From NCBI GenBank assembly GCA_945869845.1, contig CAMBRG010000004.1:1-64000 (forward strand): a stretch of 64,000 nt of DNA. Direction: 5' to 3'. Origin of the DNA: Opitutus sp. GAS368 (GTDB lineage: Bacteria > Verrucomicrobiota > Verrucomicrobiia > Opitutales > Opitutaceae). Positions 8,652 through 17,955 of this stretch are shown here, piece after piece (positions within the stretch are counted from its first letter, which is position 1; each line of letters opens with the position of its first letter). A program made the translations under genes and the position numbers. Under the pieces are notes generated by a model that did not search any database, was not told where the DNA came from, and worked only from the letters and a program-made list of their open reading frames with translations.

Positions 8652-9827
8652 TCATGCGAGTCCCCGCGCCCCGAGCGCCCCGAGCGTCCATTCGTATTCG
8701 CCCACCAGTTGGTCTTCAATCCCGCCGCGCAAGGCGGGTGGCAGCACTTCCCACGTGTAGGTCTCCATCTCGGCGTGTTGGCAGGCGGTCGGGTGCGCCT
8801 GCATCCAATCCAGCGCGCCGAGCAGATGATCACGCGTATCGCCAAAGGGCGCGCCGGGCGCGGCATGCAACGGCAGGTGAAAATGCACGCGCCACTCGTC
8901 GTCAGGCTGCGACGGCGCGGCGTCGGCCAGCGCGTCCGGCAAGTCGACGTAGCGCTGCCGCACGACGCCGGTCGTGGCGTGGCCCACGACGACCTGATGC
9001 AGATACGTCGGCTCGACAAACGCGGCGAGCGCGGCCCGACCGGCGGCGTCGGGTTTCACGCGCAGCGCCGAGCTGAGATGGATTTTACTCAGCCGCAGAC
9101 CGGCCGCCGTGAGGCGATCCAGCGCCTCGCCCGGCGCCTCAAACTCGACGCCGAGATGGCAGCAGTCGTAGTTCACGCCCACCCGGCGGAGCAAGCCCTC
9201 GGCGTCGACCGCGCCGTCGCTCGCGCGCCAGGCGTTGAAGAAATCCACCGTCTCCGGCGTCGTTTCAAAATAACAGCACGGCTCCGGCTCGAGGCCGAGG
9301 TGCAGATCGCGGCCGGTGCGCGCCGCGAGTTCGGCGACATAACGCCCGATCGCCGTGACGTTGGAAAAAATCGCAGCCCGGCGCGCCGGATCGTCGGTGG
9401 TCCAGGCTTTGAACGAGCCCGGCACGGTGCTCACGCTGCCCGCGACGCCCGCCGGCACGAGCGCGGCGATCAGATCAAAGAGCAATTTCGTGTAGGCGAG
9501 CCGCTCGGGCGTGGACCAGTCCGGCGCGTAGACCTGCTCCTTCACGCGCGTGCCGTGGAAGCTGCCGTAGGGAAAACCATTGATCGTGAAAACGTAGCAG
9601 TCGTGACGATCGAGCCACGAGCGAAACGCAGCGAGCGCGGCCGGTTGCGCGAGTTCCTCGGCCGCGCGCGCGCCAAGCCGCAGCCCGATCGCGTACGGCC
9701 GCCCGGCGGCGACGCGGCGCCGGACGACGAGGGTGTGGCGCTCCAGCGTGTCAAAGGTCTGCGCCCACGTTTCCCCGCGATGGACGTTGGTGCAATAGGC
9801 GAGGTGGAGGCCGTGGTTGAGTTTCAT
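8652..9827 (-). CDS. Xylose isomerase-like TIM-barrel protein, EboE-like
   Basis: MKLNHGLHLAYCTNVHRGETW, INGFPYGSFHGTRVKEQVYAPDW, GLEPEPCCYFETT, NYDCCHLGVEF. Confidence 0.85.
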   Translation of the reverse strand: MKLNHGLHLAYCTNVHRGETWAQTFDTLERHTLVVRRRVAAGRPYAIGLRLGARAAEELAQPAALAAFRSWLDRHDCYVFTINGFPYGSFHGTRVKEQVYAPDWSTPERLAYTKLLFDLIAALVPAGVAGSVSTVPGSFKAWTTDDPARRAAIFSNVTAIGRYVAELAARTGRDLHLGLEPEPCCYFETTPETVDFFNAWRASDGAVDAEGLLRRVGVNYDCCHLGVEFEAPGEALDRLTAAGLRLSKIHLSSALRVKPDAAGRAALAAFVEPTYLHQVVVGHATTGVVRQRYVDLPDALADAAPSQPDDEWRVHFHLPLHAAPGAPFGDTRDHLLGALDWMQAHPTACQHAEMETYTWEVLPPALRGGIEDQLVGEYEWTLGALGARGLA

Positions 9828-9855
9828 CGCGTGCTCAAAGGCTCAGGCAAAAACT

Positions 9856-9961
9856 AACCATGGATGGACACGGATGAACCCGGATGAAAACCCCGGCACT
9901 CGCTCACGTTGGAAATCAGATCTCCGTCATCCGCGTCCATCCGGGTCCATCCGTGGTTAAG
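9856..9961. repeat. Inverted 'CATCCGTGTCCATCCGTGGTT' repeat between eboE-like and tatD/eboB-like genes
   Basis: aaccatggatggacacggatgaacccggatg ... catccgcgtccatccgggtccatccgtggtt. Confidence 0.75.
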
Positions 9962-9987
9962 ACGGATTGGGCGATTCGCGACTCCAC

Positions 9988-10797
9988 TCATGTGTTCGGC
10001 AGGCGAAACTTCGGGCACTGCGAGAGAAAGCGGACGGGGTTTTGATACAGCACTTGATCGACGAACTCGGGACTGTGGCCGCGGCGCCTCATCTCAAACG
10101 CGGTCTTCGGCACCGCCAAGGGATCGCTCACACCCCAATCGCAGGCGGAGTTGAGCCAGATGCGATCGTGCCCGCTGGTCTCCAAAATATCCACGGCGCG
10201 CGGCGGCGACGATTTTGAGTCGGGATAGAGCGTGATGCCCGCCCAAAACCCCCGGTCGAGCACGAGCTGCACCGTATGTTCCTCGACGTGATCGATGATG
10301 ACGCGCCCCGGCTTCACGCCGCGGTGCGAGGCGAGCAGGTCGAGAATGAGCCGCGTGCCCTTGAGCTTGTCCTCGAGGTGGGGCGTGTGGACGAGGATGA
10401 GTTGGTCGTGCTTCACCGCGAGGGCGACGTGATCCTCGAGGACCTTGATTTCGTTGCGCGTATTGCGGTTGAGCCCGATTTCGCCGATGCCGAGCACGTT
10501 GGGCTTGGCCAAAAACTCCGGGATCATCGCCAGCACATCGGCCGCGAGCGCGAGATCTTCGGCTTCCTTCGGGTTGATGCAGAGCCAGGAAAAGTGCGGG
10601 AGCAGAAACTTCGCCGCGCGCGCCGGCTCGTAGTCGGTCAACTGGCGGAAGTAATCGCGAAATCCATCCGCCGAGCTGCGGTCAAATCCCGCCCAAAACG
10701 CGGGCTCGCAGACCGCCGCACAGCCCGCCGTGACCATCGCCTGATAGTCGTCGGTCGTGCGGCTGACCATGTGGCCGTGAGGTTCGATGTAGCGCAT
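9988..10797 (-). CDS. TatD-family metal-dependent hydrolase, EboB-like
   Basis: Starts MRYIEPHGHMVSRTTDDYQAM; GIGEIGLNRNT, HTPHLEDK, IIDHVEE, SACDWG metal-ligand motifs; the listed ORF start at 11010 is too far upstream. Confidence 0.85.
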   Translation of the reverse strand: MRYIEPHGHMVSRTTDDYQAMVTAGCAAVCEPAFWAGFDRSSADGFRDYFRQLTDYEPARAAKFLLPHFSWLCINPKEAEDLALAADVLAMIPEFLAKPNVLGIGEIGLNRNTRNEIKVLEDHVALAVKHDQLILVHTPHLEDKLKGTRLILDLLASHRGVKPGRVIIDHVEEHTVQLVLDRGFWAGITLYPDSKSSPPRAVDILETSGHDRIWLNSACDWGVSDPLAVPKTAFEMRRRGHSPEFVDQVLYQNPVRFLSQCPKFRLPNT

Positions 10798-10810
10798 GGT
10801 GGGCGTGAGA

Positions 10811-11092
10811 CTACCGCTTGGCGGGCTTTTGCCACGCGCCGAGCGCGGCTTTGCCAGAGGAAACACGATCGGGCTTAGTCGAGGGATCGCTGAGCTGCTC
10901 CAAAATGCGGCGAGCCCGCGCCGGCTTCCCGTCCACGAGCACCTTGGCCGCACGGCGCAGCGCCTCGCAGCGAAAATCATCGGCCGCACCGTACCGCTCC
11001 ACCCGGTCAAGAAACGCCGCGACTTCGATCAGCTTGGCCCGCGTCGGCACGAAGCTGTGATCAACGAGAGCGGTGGAACGAGGAGTGGGCAT
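10811..11092 (-). CDS. Small uncharacterised protein (93 aa) upstream of eboB-like gene
   Basis: ORF MPTPRSTALVDHSFVPTRAKLIEVAAFLDRVERYGAADDFRCEALRRAAKVLVDGKPARARRILEQLSDPSTKPDRV...; 13 bp upstream of the TatD start, same strand. Confidence 0.6.
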   Translation of the reverse strand: MPTPRSTALVDHSFVPTRAKLIEVAAFLDRVERYGAADDFRCEALRRAAKVLVDGKPARARRILEQLSDPSTKPDRVSSGKAALGAWQKPAKR

Positions 11093-11207
11093 GACGCGAG
11101 AGCAGTGAAAGACCAGAAGAGCGAAACCGGGTCAAAGAAAACCACGGCCCGAAGCGGAACGCAAACGAGGGAACTCCACGCCGTGATCCACCGCCTGCAG
11201 CGACCCC

Positions 11208-11864
11208 TCAGGCTAGCCCGAGGTGCTTGAGCGCCGCCGGCGTGGGTCCTTCGAACTTTTCGATCGCGACGTTGCCGACGTAGCCGATGTCTTTCCAGCC
11301 TTCCGGCGTTGAGTAGAAGCCTCCCGAGGTGAGATCGCGAAACTTCGTGAAAAACTGCGCCATCCGTTTGTGCTCCGTTTTCGCTTTCGGCAGGTAGCAG
11401 ATGTCGTCGCAGATCGCCCGGTGCTGGCTCACCACAAGCGAGGAAAACTCGTTGCCGAAACGCTGCTTCGACTCGGCCTCGAGCCAGGCGAGGCCTTCAA
11501 GGACCAGTTTGCGATCCTGATCGTGGCCGGGATACGGCGCACTGATCCACTCGTCGATGAAGTCGGGCACGCCCACGGTCGAGGCGGCCGGCGACTTCGC
11601 GTCCGCCGGGATAATCACATCGCAGAGCGTCGCGGCCGTGCGGCGTTGATCCTCGGTGAACGTGAGCGCCCAGACATCACCGGGCTTGTAGGTCTTGAGC
11701 AGATCCGGATCGGTGCCGTAGCCGACGGCCGCATTGGCCGCGGGCGCGGTGGCCGCAAGTGCGGCGCGGTCGAGCAACGGGAGCGAAGCCGCGGCGGTTA
11801 CGATCCACTTGATCGCGGTGCGGCGATCCATGCGGCTGCGGGCGGGGTGGTCGGGGGTGCTCAT
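11208..11864 (-). CDS. Gluconate 2-dehydrogenase subunit 3-family protein
   Basis: Tat-like MDRRTAIKWIVTAAASLPLL leader; ALTFTEDQRRTAATLCDVIIPADAKSPAASTVGVPDFIDEW; adjacent to GMC oxidoreductase. Confidence 0.85.
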   Translation of the reverse strand: MSTPDHPARSRMDRRTAIKWIVTAAASLPLLDRAALAATAPAANAAVGYGTDPDLLKTYKPGDVWALTFTEDQRRTAATLCDVIIPADAKSPAASTVGVPDFIDEWISAPYPGHDQDRKLVLEGLAWLEAESKQRFGNEFSSLVVSQHRAICDDICYLPKAKTEHKRMAQFFTKFRDLTSGGFYSTPEGWKDIGYVGNVAIEKFEGPTPAALKHLGLA

Positions 11865-11865
11865 A

Positions 11866-13668
11866 TCAGAGATTTCCTTTCTTCATTTCGGCCATGAGGT
11901 AGTCGCTGGCGCGCCACGCGAGCGCCATGATCGTGAGCGTGGGGTTCTTGTCGGCGTTGCTTGCAAACGGGCCGCCGTCGGTGACGAAAAGGTTCTTCAC
12001 GTCCCACGTCTGGCACCACTGGTTCGTTACGGATTTTTTCGGATCGGTGCCCATGATGGTGCCGCCGACTTCGTGGATGATCTTGCCGCCGGGCTCGATC
12101 GCGTTGGCGCCGTCGGCTTCCACCTTGCTCTGGACGATTCCGCCCAGCTCCGTGATGAGCGCGGCAAAGGTCTGCTGCATATGCGCGGCCTGCTTCGTCT
12201 CATGGTCGGACCATTTCCAGTGGAAACGCAGCACGGGGATGCCCCACTTGTCTTTCACCACGGGATCGAGGTCGCAGAAGGAATCGTCGTTGGGGATCAT
12301 CTCGCCGCGCCCGGCAAAGCCGACGAACGAGCCGTAATAGCGGCGGGCGTCTTCCTTGAACTTCCGGCCGTAGCTGCCGTTCGTCAGATCGGTCATGCCG
12401 CTCGTCGCACCCATCCCGGGCATCCGCCGGCCGGTCCCGAACTCGATATGATAACCGCGCGCGAAGCCGAGCTTGCCGGCGAGTTGCTCCTTGTAGAGCC
12501 ACCACGGCACGTAGACGTGATTGCCGCCGGCGCCGTCCTCATTGTGACTCGGCATATTTTCCAACGCCGGGATCTGACCACCGAGACGCGCGCCCACGGT
12601 GTCCATGATGTATTTGCCCACGAGACCGCTGGAGTTGGCGACGCCGTTCGGATGCCGGGGCGATTTCGAATTGAGCAGAATGCGGACGGACTCGGCCGAG
12701 CTCGCCGCCAACACGACGACGCGGGCCTTGAGCGCGCGTTCTTCGCCGGTGACTTTGTCGATGCAGATGACGCCGGTCGCCTTGCCGTTTTCGTCCATGG
12801 TTACCTCGCGGACCATGGCGTTGGGCAAGAGGTCGAGATTGCCGGTCGCCAGCGCGGGCGGCAGGTGAACCGTCGTGGATTGGTAGTTGGCGCGGGTGGA
12901 GCAACCCCGGCCGCAATCGGTCGCCCAGAAACACGCGGCGCGCGCGCGCATCGAGTCGGCGAGGATGCGCTGGGCGGTGGGATTCTTCGGGTGGAGTTTC
13001 GCCGGGATCGTGTCGGCGTCCTGCTTCACGCTGAGCACGGCGCGGTGAATCGCGACGACGGGCAGGCCGAGTTTCTTGGCGTGTTTTTGCGCGAGAAGTT
13101 CGCCGGCGCGGGGCTTCGGCGGCGGGAGCAGACAGCCGTCGGGGGAGTTGGGCGTATTTTCGAGACCGTTGTTGGCGCCGTAGACGCCGATGAGCATCTC
13201 GACCTTGTCGTAGTAAGGCGCGACATCGTCATAGCCGATCGGCCAGTCGAACCCGAGCCCGTCGCGCGAGTAGGGTTTGAAATCGTAAGGCCCGTTACGC
13301 AGCGAGATGCGGCCCCAATGGTTCGTGCGGCCGCCGAGCATCCGCGCGCGCCACCACCAGAATTGGCGGGAAGGATCGCTCGACGCGCTGGTGTAAGGCT
13401 CGCCGGGCACCTGCCAACCCCCGTCGATCGTGGAGTCGTAGAAACCAAACGGCTTATCCGGTGTGCTCGTACCCCGGAGCGGCGCCTGGGCGGTCGTCTG
13501 AAACATCGGGGTCTCCTTGACCGGGTCGTAGTTTCGCCCGGCCTCGAGCATGAGCACTTTCACGCCCTCCATCGCGAGCGTATAAGCGGTCTGGCCGCCG
13601 GCGGCGCCGGAACCGACGACGATCACATCATAAACAGGCTGAGTCTTACTGGCGGTGATAAGGGGCAT
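11866..13668 (-). CDS. GMC-family oxidoreductase
   Basis: DVIVVGSGAAGGQTAYTLAMEGVKVLMLEAG FAD motif; C-terminal GGPFASNADKNPTLTIMALAWRASDYL. Confidence 0.9.
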   Translation of the reverse strand: MPLITASKTQPVYDVIVVGSGAAGGQTAYTLAMEGVKVLMLEAGRNYDPVKETPMFQTTAQAPLRGTSTPDKPFGFYDSTIDGGWQVPGEPYTSASSDPSRQFWWWRARMLGGRTNHWGRISLRNGPYDFKPYSRDGLGFDWPIGYDDVAPYYDKVEMLIGVYGANNGLENTPNSPDGCLLPPPKPRAGELLAQKHAKKLGLPVVAIHRAVLSVKQDADTIPAKLHPKNPTAQRILADSMRARAACFWATDCGRGCSTRANYQSTTVHLPPALATGNLDLLPNAMVREVTMDENGKATGVICIDKVTGEERALKARVVVLAASSAESVRILLNSKSPRHPNGVANSSGLVGKYIMDTVGARLGGQIPALENMPSHNEDGAGGNHVYVPWWLYKEQLAGKLGFARGYHIEFGTGRRMPGMGATSGMTDLTNGSYGRKFKEDARRYYGSFVGFAGRGEMIPNDDSFCDLDPVVKDKWGIPVLRFHWKWSDHETKQAAHMQQTFAALITELGGIVQSKVEADGANAIEPGGKIIHEVGGTIMGTDPKKSVTNQWCQTWDVKNLFVTDGGPFASNADKNPTLTIMALAWRASDYLMAEMKKGNL

Positions 13669-13856
13669 GGGAAAAAGGGGGCAACCGGAACCGCTACGAA
13701 CAAAGATCGGGCCCGCCCCGAGGCAAGCGCGACCGTGGGATTCCTACGCGAAACCTCGGATCTGCCGAACAACGCGCCGGTGGTCCGCGCCTCCCCCTCG
13801 CCTGCCCCGCAACCGACCGAACACGGCTTGGCGTTGGCCGGCGACTTGACCGGCCG

Positions 13857-13874
13857 AGGCATTCACCTATGCCT
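13857..13874. promoter_or_regulatory. Inverted repeat just upstream of the likely antitoxin start (possible autoregulatory operator)
   Basis: AGGCAT-tcacct-ATGCCT; likely antitoxin start ATG at 13881. Confidence 0.35.
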
Positions 13875-14129
13875 TTCCCCATGAAATCGGCCTACACGAT
13901 CAAAGAGGCGCAAAAAAATCTGTCGGCCGTCGTGCGCCACGCCGAACGGGGCAGCCTCGCTACCATCACCCGTCGCAAGAAGCCGGTGGCCCACATCATC
14001 AGCGCCGAACGTCTCTCGGCCATCGCCGAGACGATGGAAATCCTCGCCGATCCTGCCGCGATGAAAGCGATTCGCGACGCGGAAGCCGGAAAAGGAAAAT
14101 GGTATTCGATCGAGGACCTTGCTGATTGA
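13869..14129 (+). CDS. Phd/YefM-family antitoxin
   Basis: AYTIKEAQKNLSAVVRHAERGSLATITRRKKPVAHIIS. Confidence 0.85.
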   Translation: MPFPMKSAYTIKEAQKNLSAVVRHAERGSLATITRRKKPVAHIISAERLSAIAETMEILADPAAMKAIRDAEAGKGKWYSIEDLAD

Positions 14130-14416
14130 GCTATAAACTCCACATCAGTCCGCAGGTGCACGAATATCAGACGACCCTGGGACCGCAGGCCCGTCGATCA
14201 GTGAAAAAGGCGATCAGAAATCTGGGCGAAGAACGAGGAGACATCATCGCTCTTAGAGACAAGTTGACGGGGTTCTATCGGCTCAGAATTGGGCGCCATC
14301 GGCTGATTTTTCGCTACCAGCCTGCGCGGGTCATTCAGTGCGTCTACCTCAACGAACGCTCCCTCGTTTACGAACTCTTCGAAGCCGAGATGGCGCGCAT
14401 CGGCAGCCGGGACTGA
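14126..14416 (+). CDS. RelE/ParE-family toxin (TTG start overlapping antitoxin stop)
   Basis: LGPQARRSVKKAIRNL ... ALRDKLTGFYRLRIGRHRLIFRYQPARVIQCVYLNERSLVYE. Confidence 0.85.
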   Translation: MSYKLHISPQVHEYQTTLGPQARRSVKKAIRNLGEERGDIIALRDKLTGFYRLRIGRHRLIFRYQPARVIQCVYLNERSLVYELFEAEMARIGSRD

Positions 14417-14423
14417 TCGCGCC

Positions 14424-15719
14424 TCACGGCCGCAGGTGCCGGTCCGCGAAGTCCAAGTACTGCGCCCAATCGTAGGCGATGATGTCGTGTTTCCCAGTCC
14501 GGATGTGATAACGGAGCGTCCCGCCCACCGGGGCGTCCAACGCCGGCATCGCCGTCACCCCCAACCCCGTCTTTCCGTGCAACGTGTAAACCGGCTCGGC
14601 GCCCAGCGCGGACAAAAATTCCCCACGCGGATCCGCCCATTGGTCGCCCACCGCACTCGCCACGTAGAGCGGCCGCGGCGCGATCAACGCCAGCAACTGG
14701 TGCTGGTCCACGGGCAGCGCCGTTTCGTGGTCGTCGTAACGGCGGAAGTTTTTCGCAAACCAGTGCGGAAATTTTTGATTTATAATCCCGACCGTCTCGC
14801 CGTAGACGCGCTTGCTCAACGCCGCCCCGCCGCAGCCGCTCTCGTTGGAGATCACGAGCGCGAACCGCTCGTCCTGCGCCCCAGCCCAAAGCGTCGCTTT
14901 GCCGAGCCGCGAATGTCCGTGCAACGCGACCCGCTTTGCGTCCACCGCGGCGTCCGTCTCCAAGTAGTCGAGCGCGCGACTGAGTCCCCAAGCCCACGCG
15001 CCGACCGCGCCCCACGCATCACCCGCCCGGTCCTCGGCCCCGCCGGTCCCAAAAAGAGCCGGCACGCCCTCCATCAATCCGCCGGCCCGATCCGGCGCGA
15101 GGTCGTTGCACCAAGCCGAGGCGACGGCATAACCGCGCGCGATCACGGTCTCGACCTGCCAGCGCTCCGCATGAGCTCCGCGTTGCTCCGGCTTCTTTTC
15201 CGGCTGCGGATCAACCGGCCGGTAACGCTGCGTGTCGTAGATCGTACGCGGCTGCGCCAGCGCGATGCCGGGGTCGGCGTGCACGGTGTGGTTGCCAAAA
15301 AAATTGAGCCCGAGAAACACCGGCGGCGGCGGCGCCACGTGGTTGGGGATGTAGAGCAGGAGATTCATCCGGGGGCCGTCGGTTTTGCCGGTGAACCACA
15401 GGGTGATCTCCTTGCGCGTGGCCTTGCCGCCGAGCGCAGCGCGATCGACAGACGTCACCTCGGCCCGCATCGCCGCCGGCCGCCCCGCCGGCGTGCGCCC
15501 GTAGACCTCACGGGCAAATAATTCCAAGAGCTCCGGCCGCCGCTGGGCGCGCCACGCAGCGGCATCACGCACCGGCGAGCCATCGGCCATCACCAACGGG
15601 TCGGGCAACGTGTAAGGCGAGACTTTGGCCTCGTCGGTGTGGGCGGGTTGGGGTGCAGCGGACATGGGGCCGACGATGAGAACTCCGAGAAACAGGGTTA
15701 GTGGTGGGAGGAAGCGCAT
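14424..15719 (-). CDS. Alpha/beta hydrolase resembling CE15 glucuronoyl esterases
   Basis: Signal peptide; [35 protein letters not shown] nucleophile region; [21 protein letters not shown]-terminal GKHDI. Confidence 0.8.
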   Translation of the reverse strand: MRFLPPLTLFLGVLIVGPMSAAPQPAHTDEAKVSPYTLPDPLVMADGSPVRDAAAWRAQRRPELLELFAREVYGRTPAGRPAAMRAEVTSVDRAALGGKATRKEITLWFTGKTDGPRMNLLLYIPNHVAPPPPVFLGLNFFGNHTVHADPGIALAQPRTIYDTQRYRPVDPQPEKKPEQRGAHAERWQVETVIARGYAVASAWCNDLAPDRAGGLMEGVPALFGTGGAEDRAGDAWGAVGAWAWGLSRALDYLETDAAVDAKRVALHGHSRLGKATLWAGAQDERFALVISNESGCGGAALSKRVYGETVGIINQKFPHWFAKNFRRYDDHETALPVDQHQLLALIAPRPLYVASAVGDQWADPRGEFLSALGAEPVYTLHGKTGLGVTAMPALDAPVGGTLRYHIRTGKHDIIAYDWAQYLDFADRHLRP

Positions 15720-15796
15720 AGACCGACTCTCGCACTGCTTAACTTTCGAGAACAAGAACTACCTTAGCTCGATTGATTTCGCCGGATGCGTCTCCG

Positions 15797-17146
15797 CTAG
15801 CCGACAAACCTGTAATCATACGGCGCGCGCAGTTCGCGGGCGACGTGAGCGTTGCCCGCAGCGGCGTGCTCGCCGACAAATTTTTCCGCAGCCGCGTCCC
15901 ACGTGAGTTTTTTCCCGGTGCGCAGCGAGATCGCCCCAAGATGACACATCGTTGCCGAGCGGTGGCCGGTCTCGACGTCGCAGATCGGATCCTGTCGCGA
16001 ACGCACGCTTTCGATGAAATTCGCCATGTGCTCTTTGCTGCGTTGCAGCTGAATCGAACCCTCGGGCAGCGGCGTCGTGAGCAACGCCGGATCACTCGCG
16101 GTGATCTGACCGCGGCGCACCCAAATCCAACCGTCGGTGCCTTCAAAGCGGATGCCGTTGCGCTGACCCTCCTTGTTGATGACCGCACCGAAAATGCTGT
16201 CATCCTTGGTCGTGAGAATCGTGAGCTTGATCCCGTCGGCGTAGGTGTAGCGCACTTCGTAATCGCTGATCGCCGTGTAGCCGCCGGGGATCGGCTGGGC
16301 GAGCACGGTGGACTCGACCTCACGCGGCGCGAGCTGACCGATCGCCCAGTAGGCGATGTCGTTGTGGTGGGCGCCCCAGTCGGTCATCGTGCCGCCCGAA
16401 TAGTCATACCAAAAGCGAAACGTCTCGTGCGCCCGCTGCGGCACGTAGTCGACGCGCGGTGCCGGCCCGAGCCAAAAATCCCAGTTGAGCTCGGGCGGCA
16501 CGTTTGCCGTCGCAAACGGGCCTTCGTTAAGACCCGCGGGCAACCATACCTTCGCTTCCTGCAAGCGGCCGATCCGGCCGTTGCGCACGAGTTCGCAGGC
16601 CAGGCGGAATTGCTGCGAGCTGCGCTGCTGGGTGCCCGTCTGCAAGATCGTGCCGCGGGCGCGCGCGGCGGTGACCAGACGGCGGCCTTCGTCGATCGTG
16701 AGCGTGAGCGGCTTCTCGCCGTAGATGTCTTTGCCGGCCCTGACGGCGCCGAGGTTGATCAACGTGTGCCAATGGTCGGGCGTGGCGTTGACGATCACCT
16801 GCACGTCGTCGCGCTCCAGTACGCGCCGAAAATCGCCGTAGATCTGCGGCGGCGTCTTCCCCTCGACCGTGAACCGCGCCGAAGCCTGGGCCGCATGCTT
16901 CGTGTCGACGTCGCAGACGGCCACGATGTCGCCGTGATTCGCCGCGTTGGTCGTGACGCCCCTGCCCTGCCCGCCGCACCCGATGAGGGCGATGCCGGGC
17001 CGGTCGTTGGGCCCGAGCCGCCGCGGACCGGGGGCTTCCGCCGCCGCGAGCTGCCGTTCGACAAACCACAACGGCAGCCCGGACGCCGCGGCCGCGACGC
17101 TGCACCGCTTGAGAAAAGACCGACGGGAGATTTGGAATGATTTCAT
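15797..17146 (-). CDS. Gfo/Idh/MocA-family oxidoreductase (Tat-exported)
   Basis: SRRSFLKRC Tat motif; GIALIGCGGQGRGV; NATPDHWHTLINLGAVRAGKDIYGEKPLTLTIDEGR. Confidence 0.9.
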   Translation of the reverse strand: MKSFQISRRSFLKRCSVAAAASGLPLWFVERQLAAAEAPGPRRLGPNDRPGIALIGCGGQGRGVTTNAANHGDIVAVCDVDTKHAAQASARFTVEGKTPPQIYGDFRRVLERDDVQVIVNATPDHWHTLINLGAVRAGKDIYGEKPLTLTIDEGRRLVTAARARGTILQTGTQQRSSQQFRLACELVRNGRIGRLQEAKVWLPAGLNEGPFATANVPPELNWDFWLGPAPRVDYVPQRAHETFRFWYDYSGGTMTDWGAHHNDIAYWAIGQLAPREVESTVLAQPIPGGYTAISDYEVRYTYADGIKLTILTTKDDSIFGAVINKEGQRNGIRFEGTDGWIWVRRGQITASDPALLTTPLPEGSIQLQRSKEHMANFIESVRSRQDPICDVETGHRSATMCHLGAISLRTGKKLTWDAAAEKFVGEHAAAGNAHVARELRAPYDYRFVG

Positions 17147-17277
17147 GGGGCTCTCTTTTTTTGGGGGGGAGGGGAACCGGCGGGGTCCGGTCTTGAACGC
17201 AAATGGCAACGGCTGAAGGTTAGCACCTTCACCGGCTTCGATAAAGTAGAATCACGCCCAAACCGGAATCCAACCGA

Positions 17278-17904
17278 TCACGCCTTCGCCCGGCGTTGCT
17301 TCCAGACGCGGGCGATTTCCAAAATCACCAACGGCGCGAAAATCCACACCACCTGCATCGGGAAGAGCTTTCGCGCAGCCGCCTGATGATAAACCGCGAG
17401 ACCAGCGGCTATGTAGACAAGACGATGAATATTTTTCCACAATTTGCCGCCGAGCCACTTGATCGCGGCGTTCCAACTCAACGCGGCCAGCACGAGCAAG
17501 ATCGTGAACGCGAGCAGCCCCGTCAGTTGGAACGGTTTTTCTACCGCCGTCCGCAAGGTCGCGGGCACCGCCGCGAGTTCGAGGCCGCCTTCGTAGACGA
17601 GGTGCGTCGCCAAGTGCAGTGCCGCGTAGAGGAACACCGCGACGCCCACGAGCCGGCGGTGACGGTTGAGCGCCTGCGCCACGCCCCACTTGGGCCAGAG
17701 CACGCGCAACGGCGAAAACGACAGCACGGTCGCGAGCAAAATACAGGCAACAAAGCCGAGGTGATGCAGGACGTATTTGAGCGGATCGGCCGTCACGCTC
17801 GGATCCTCGCGGACGAAGATCGGCCACAACGGCCAGAGGCCGGGCAGCACAAGCAAGGTCCAGACGACAACTTTTGATCGCAGGAGTTTTTCGAGAAAGG
17901 ACAT
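17278..17904 (-). CDS. msrQ: MsrQ-like heme-binding membrane subunit
   Basis: Several TM segments; GLWPLWPIFVREDPSVTADPLKYVLHHLGFVACILL, RRLVGVAVFLYAALHLATHLVYEG; downstream of msrP. Confidence 0.85.
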   Translation of the reverse strand: MSFLEKLLRSKVVVWTLLVLPGLWPLWPIFVREDPSVTADPLKYVLHHLGFVACILLATVLSFSPLRVLWPKWGVAQALNRHRRLVGVAVFLYAALHLATHLVYEGGLELAAVPATLRTAVEKPFQLTGLLAFTILLVLAALSWNAAIKWLGGKLWKNIHRLVYIAAGLAVYHQAAARKLFPMQVVWIFAPLVILEIARVWKQRRAKA

Positions 17905-17955
17905 GGGGATACCTAAGTTCTGCCCCGGACCCTGGGCGTTGATCGCGCCTCCCCT

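Noticed and set aside
10811-11092. Assignment as EboA
   Set aside because: Position fits, but the 93-aa sequence does not resemble the longer EboA proteins known to me; left as uncharacterised.
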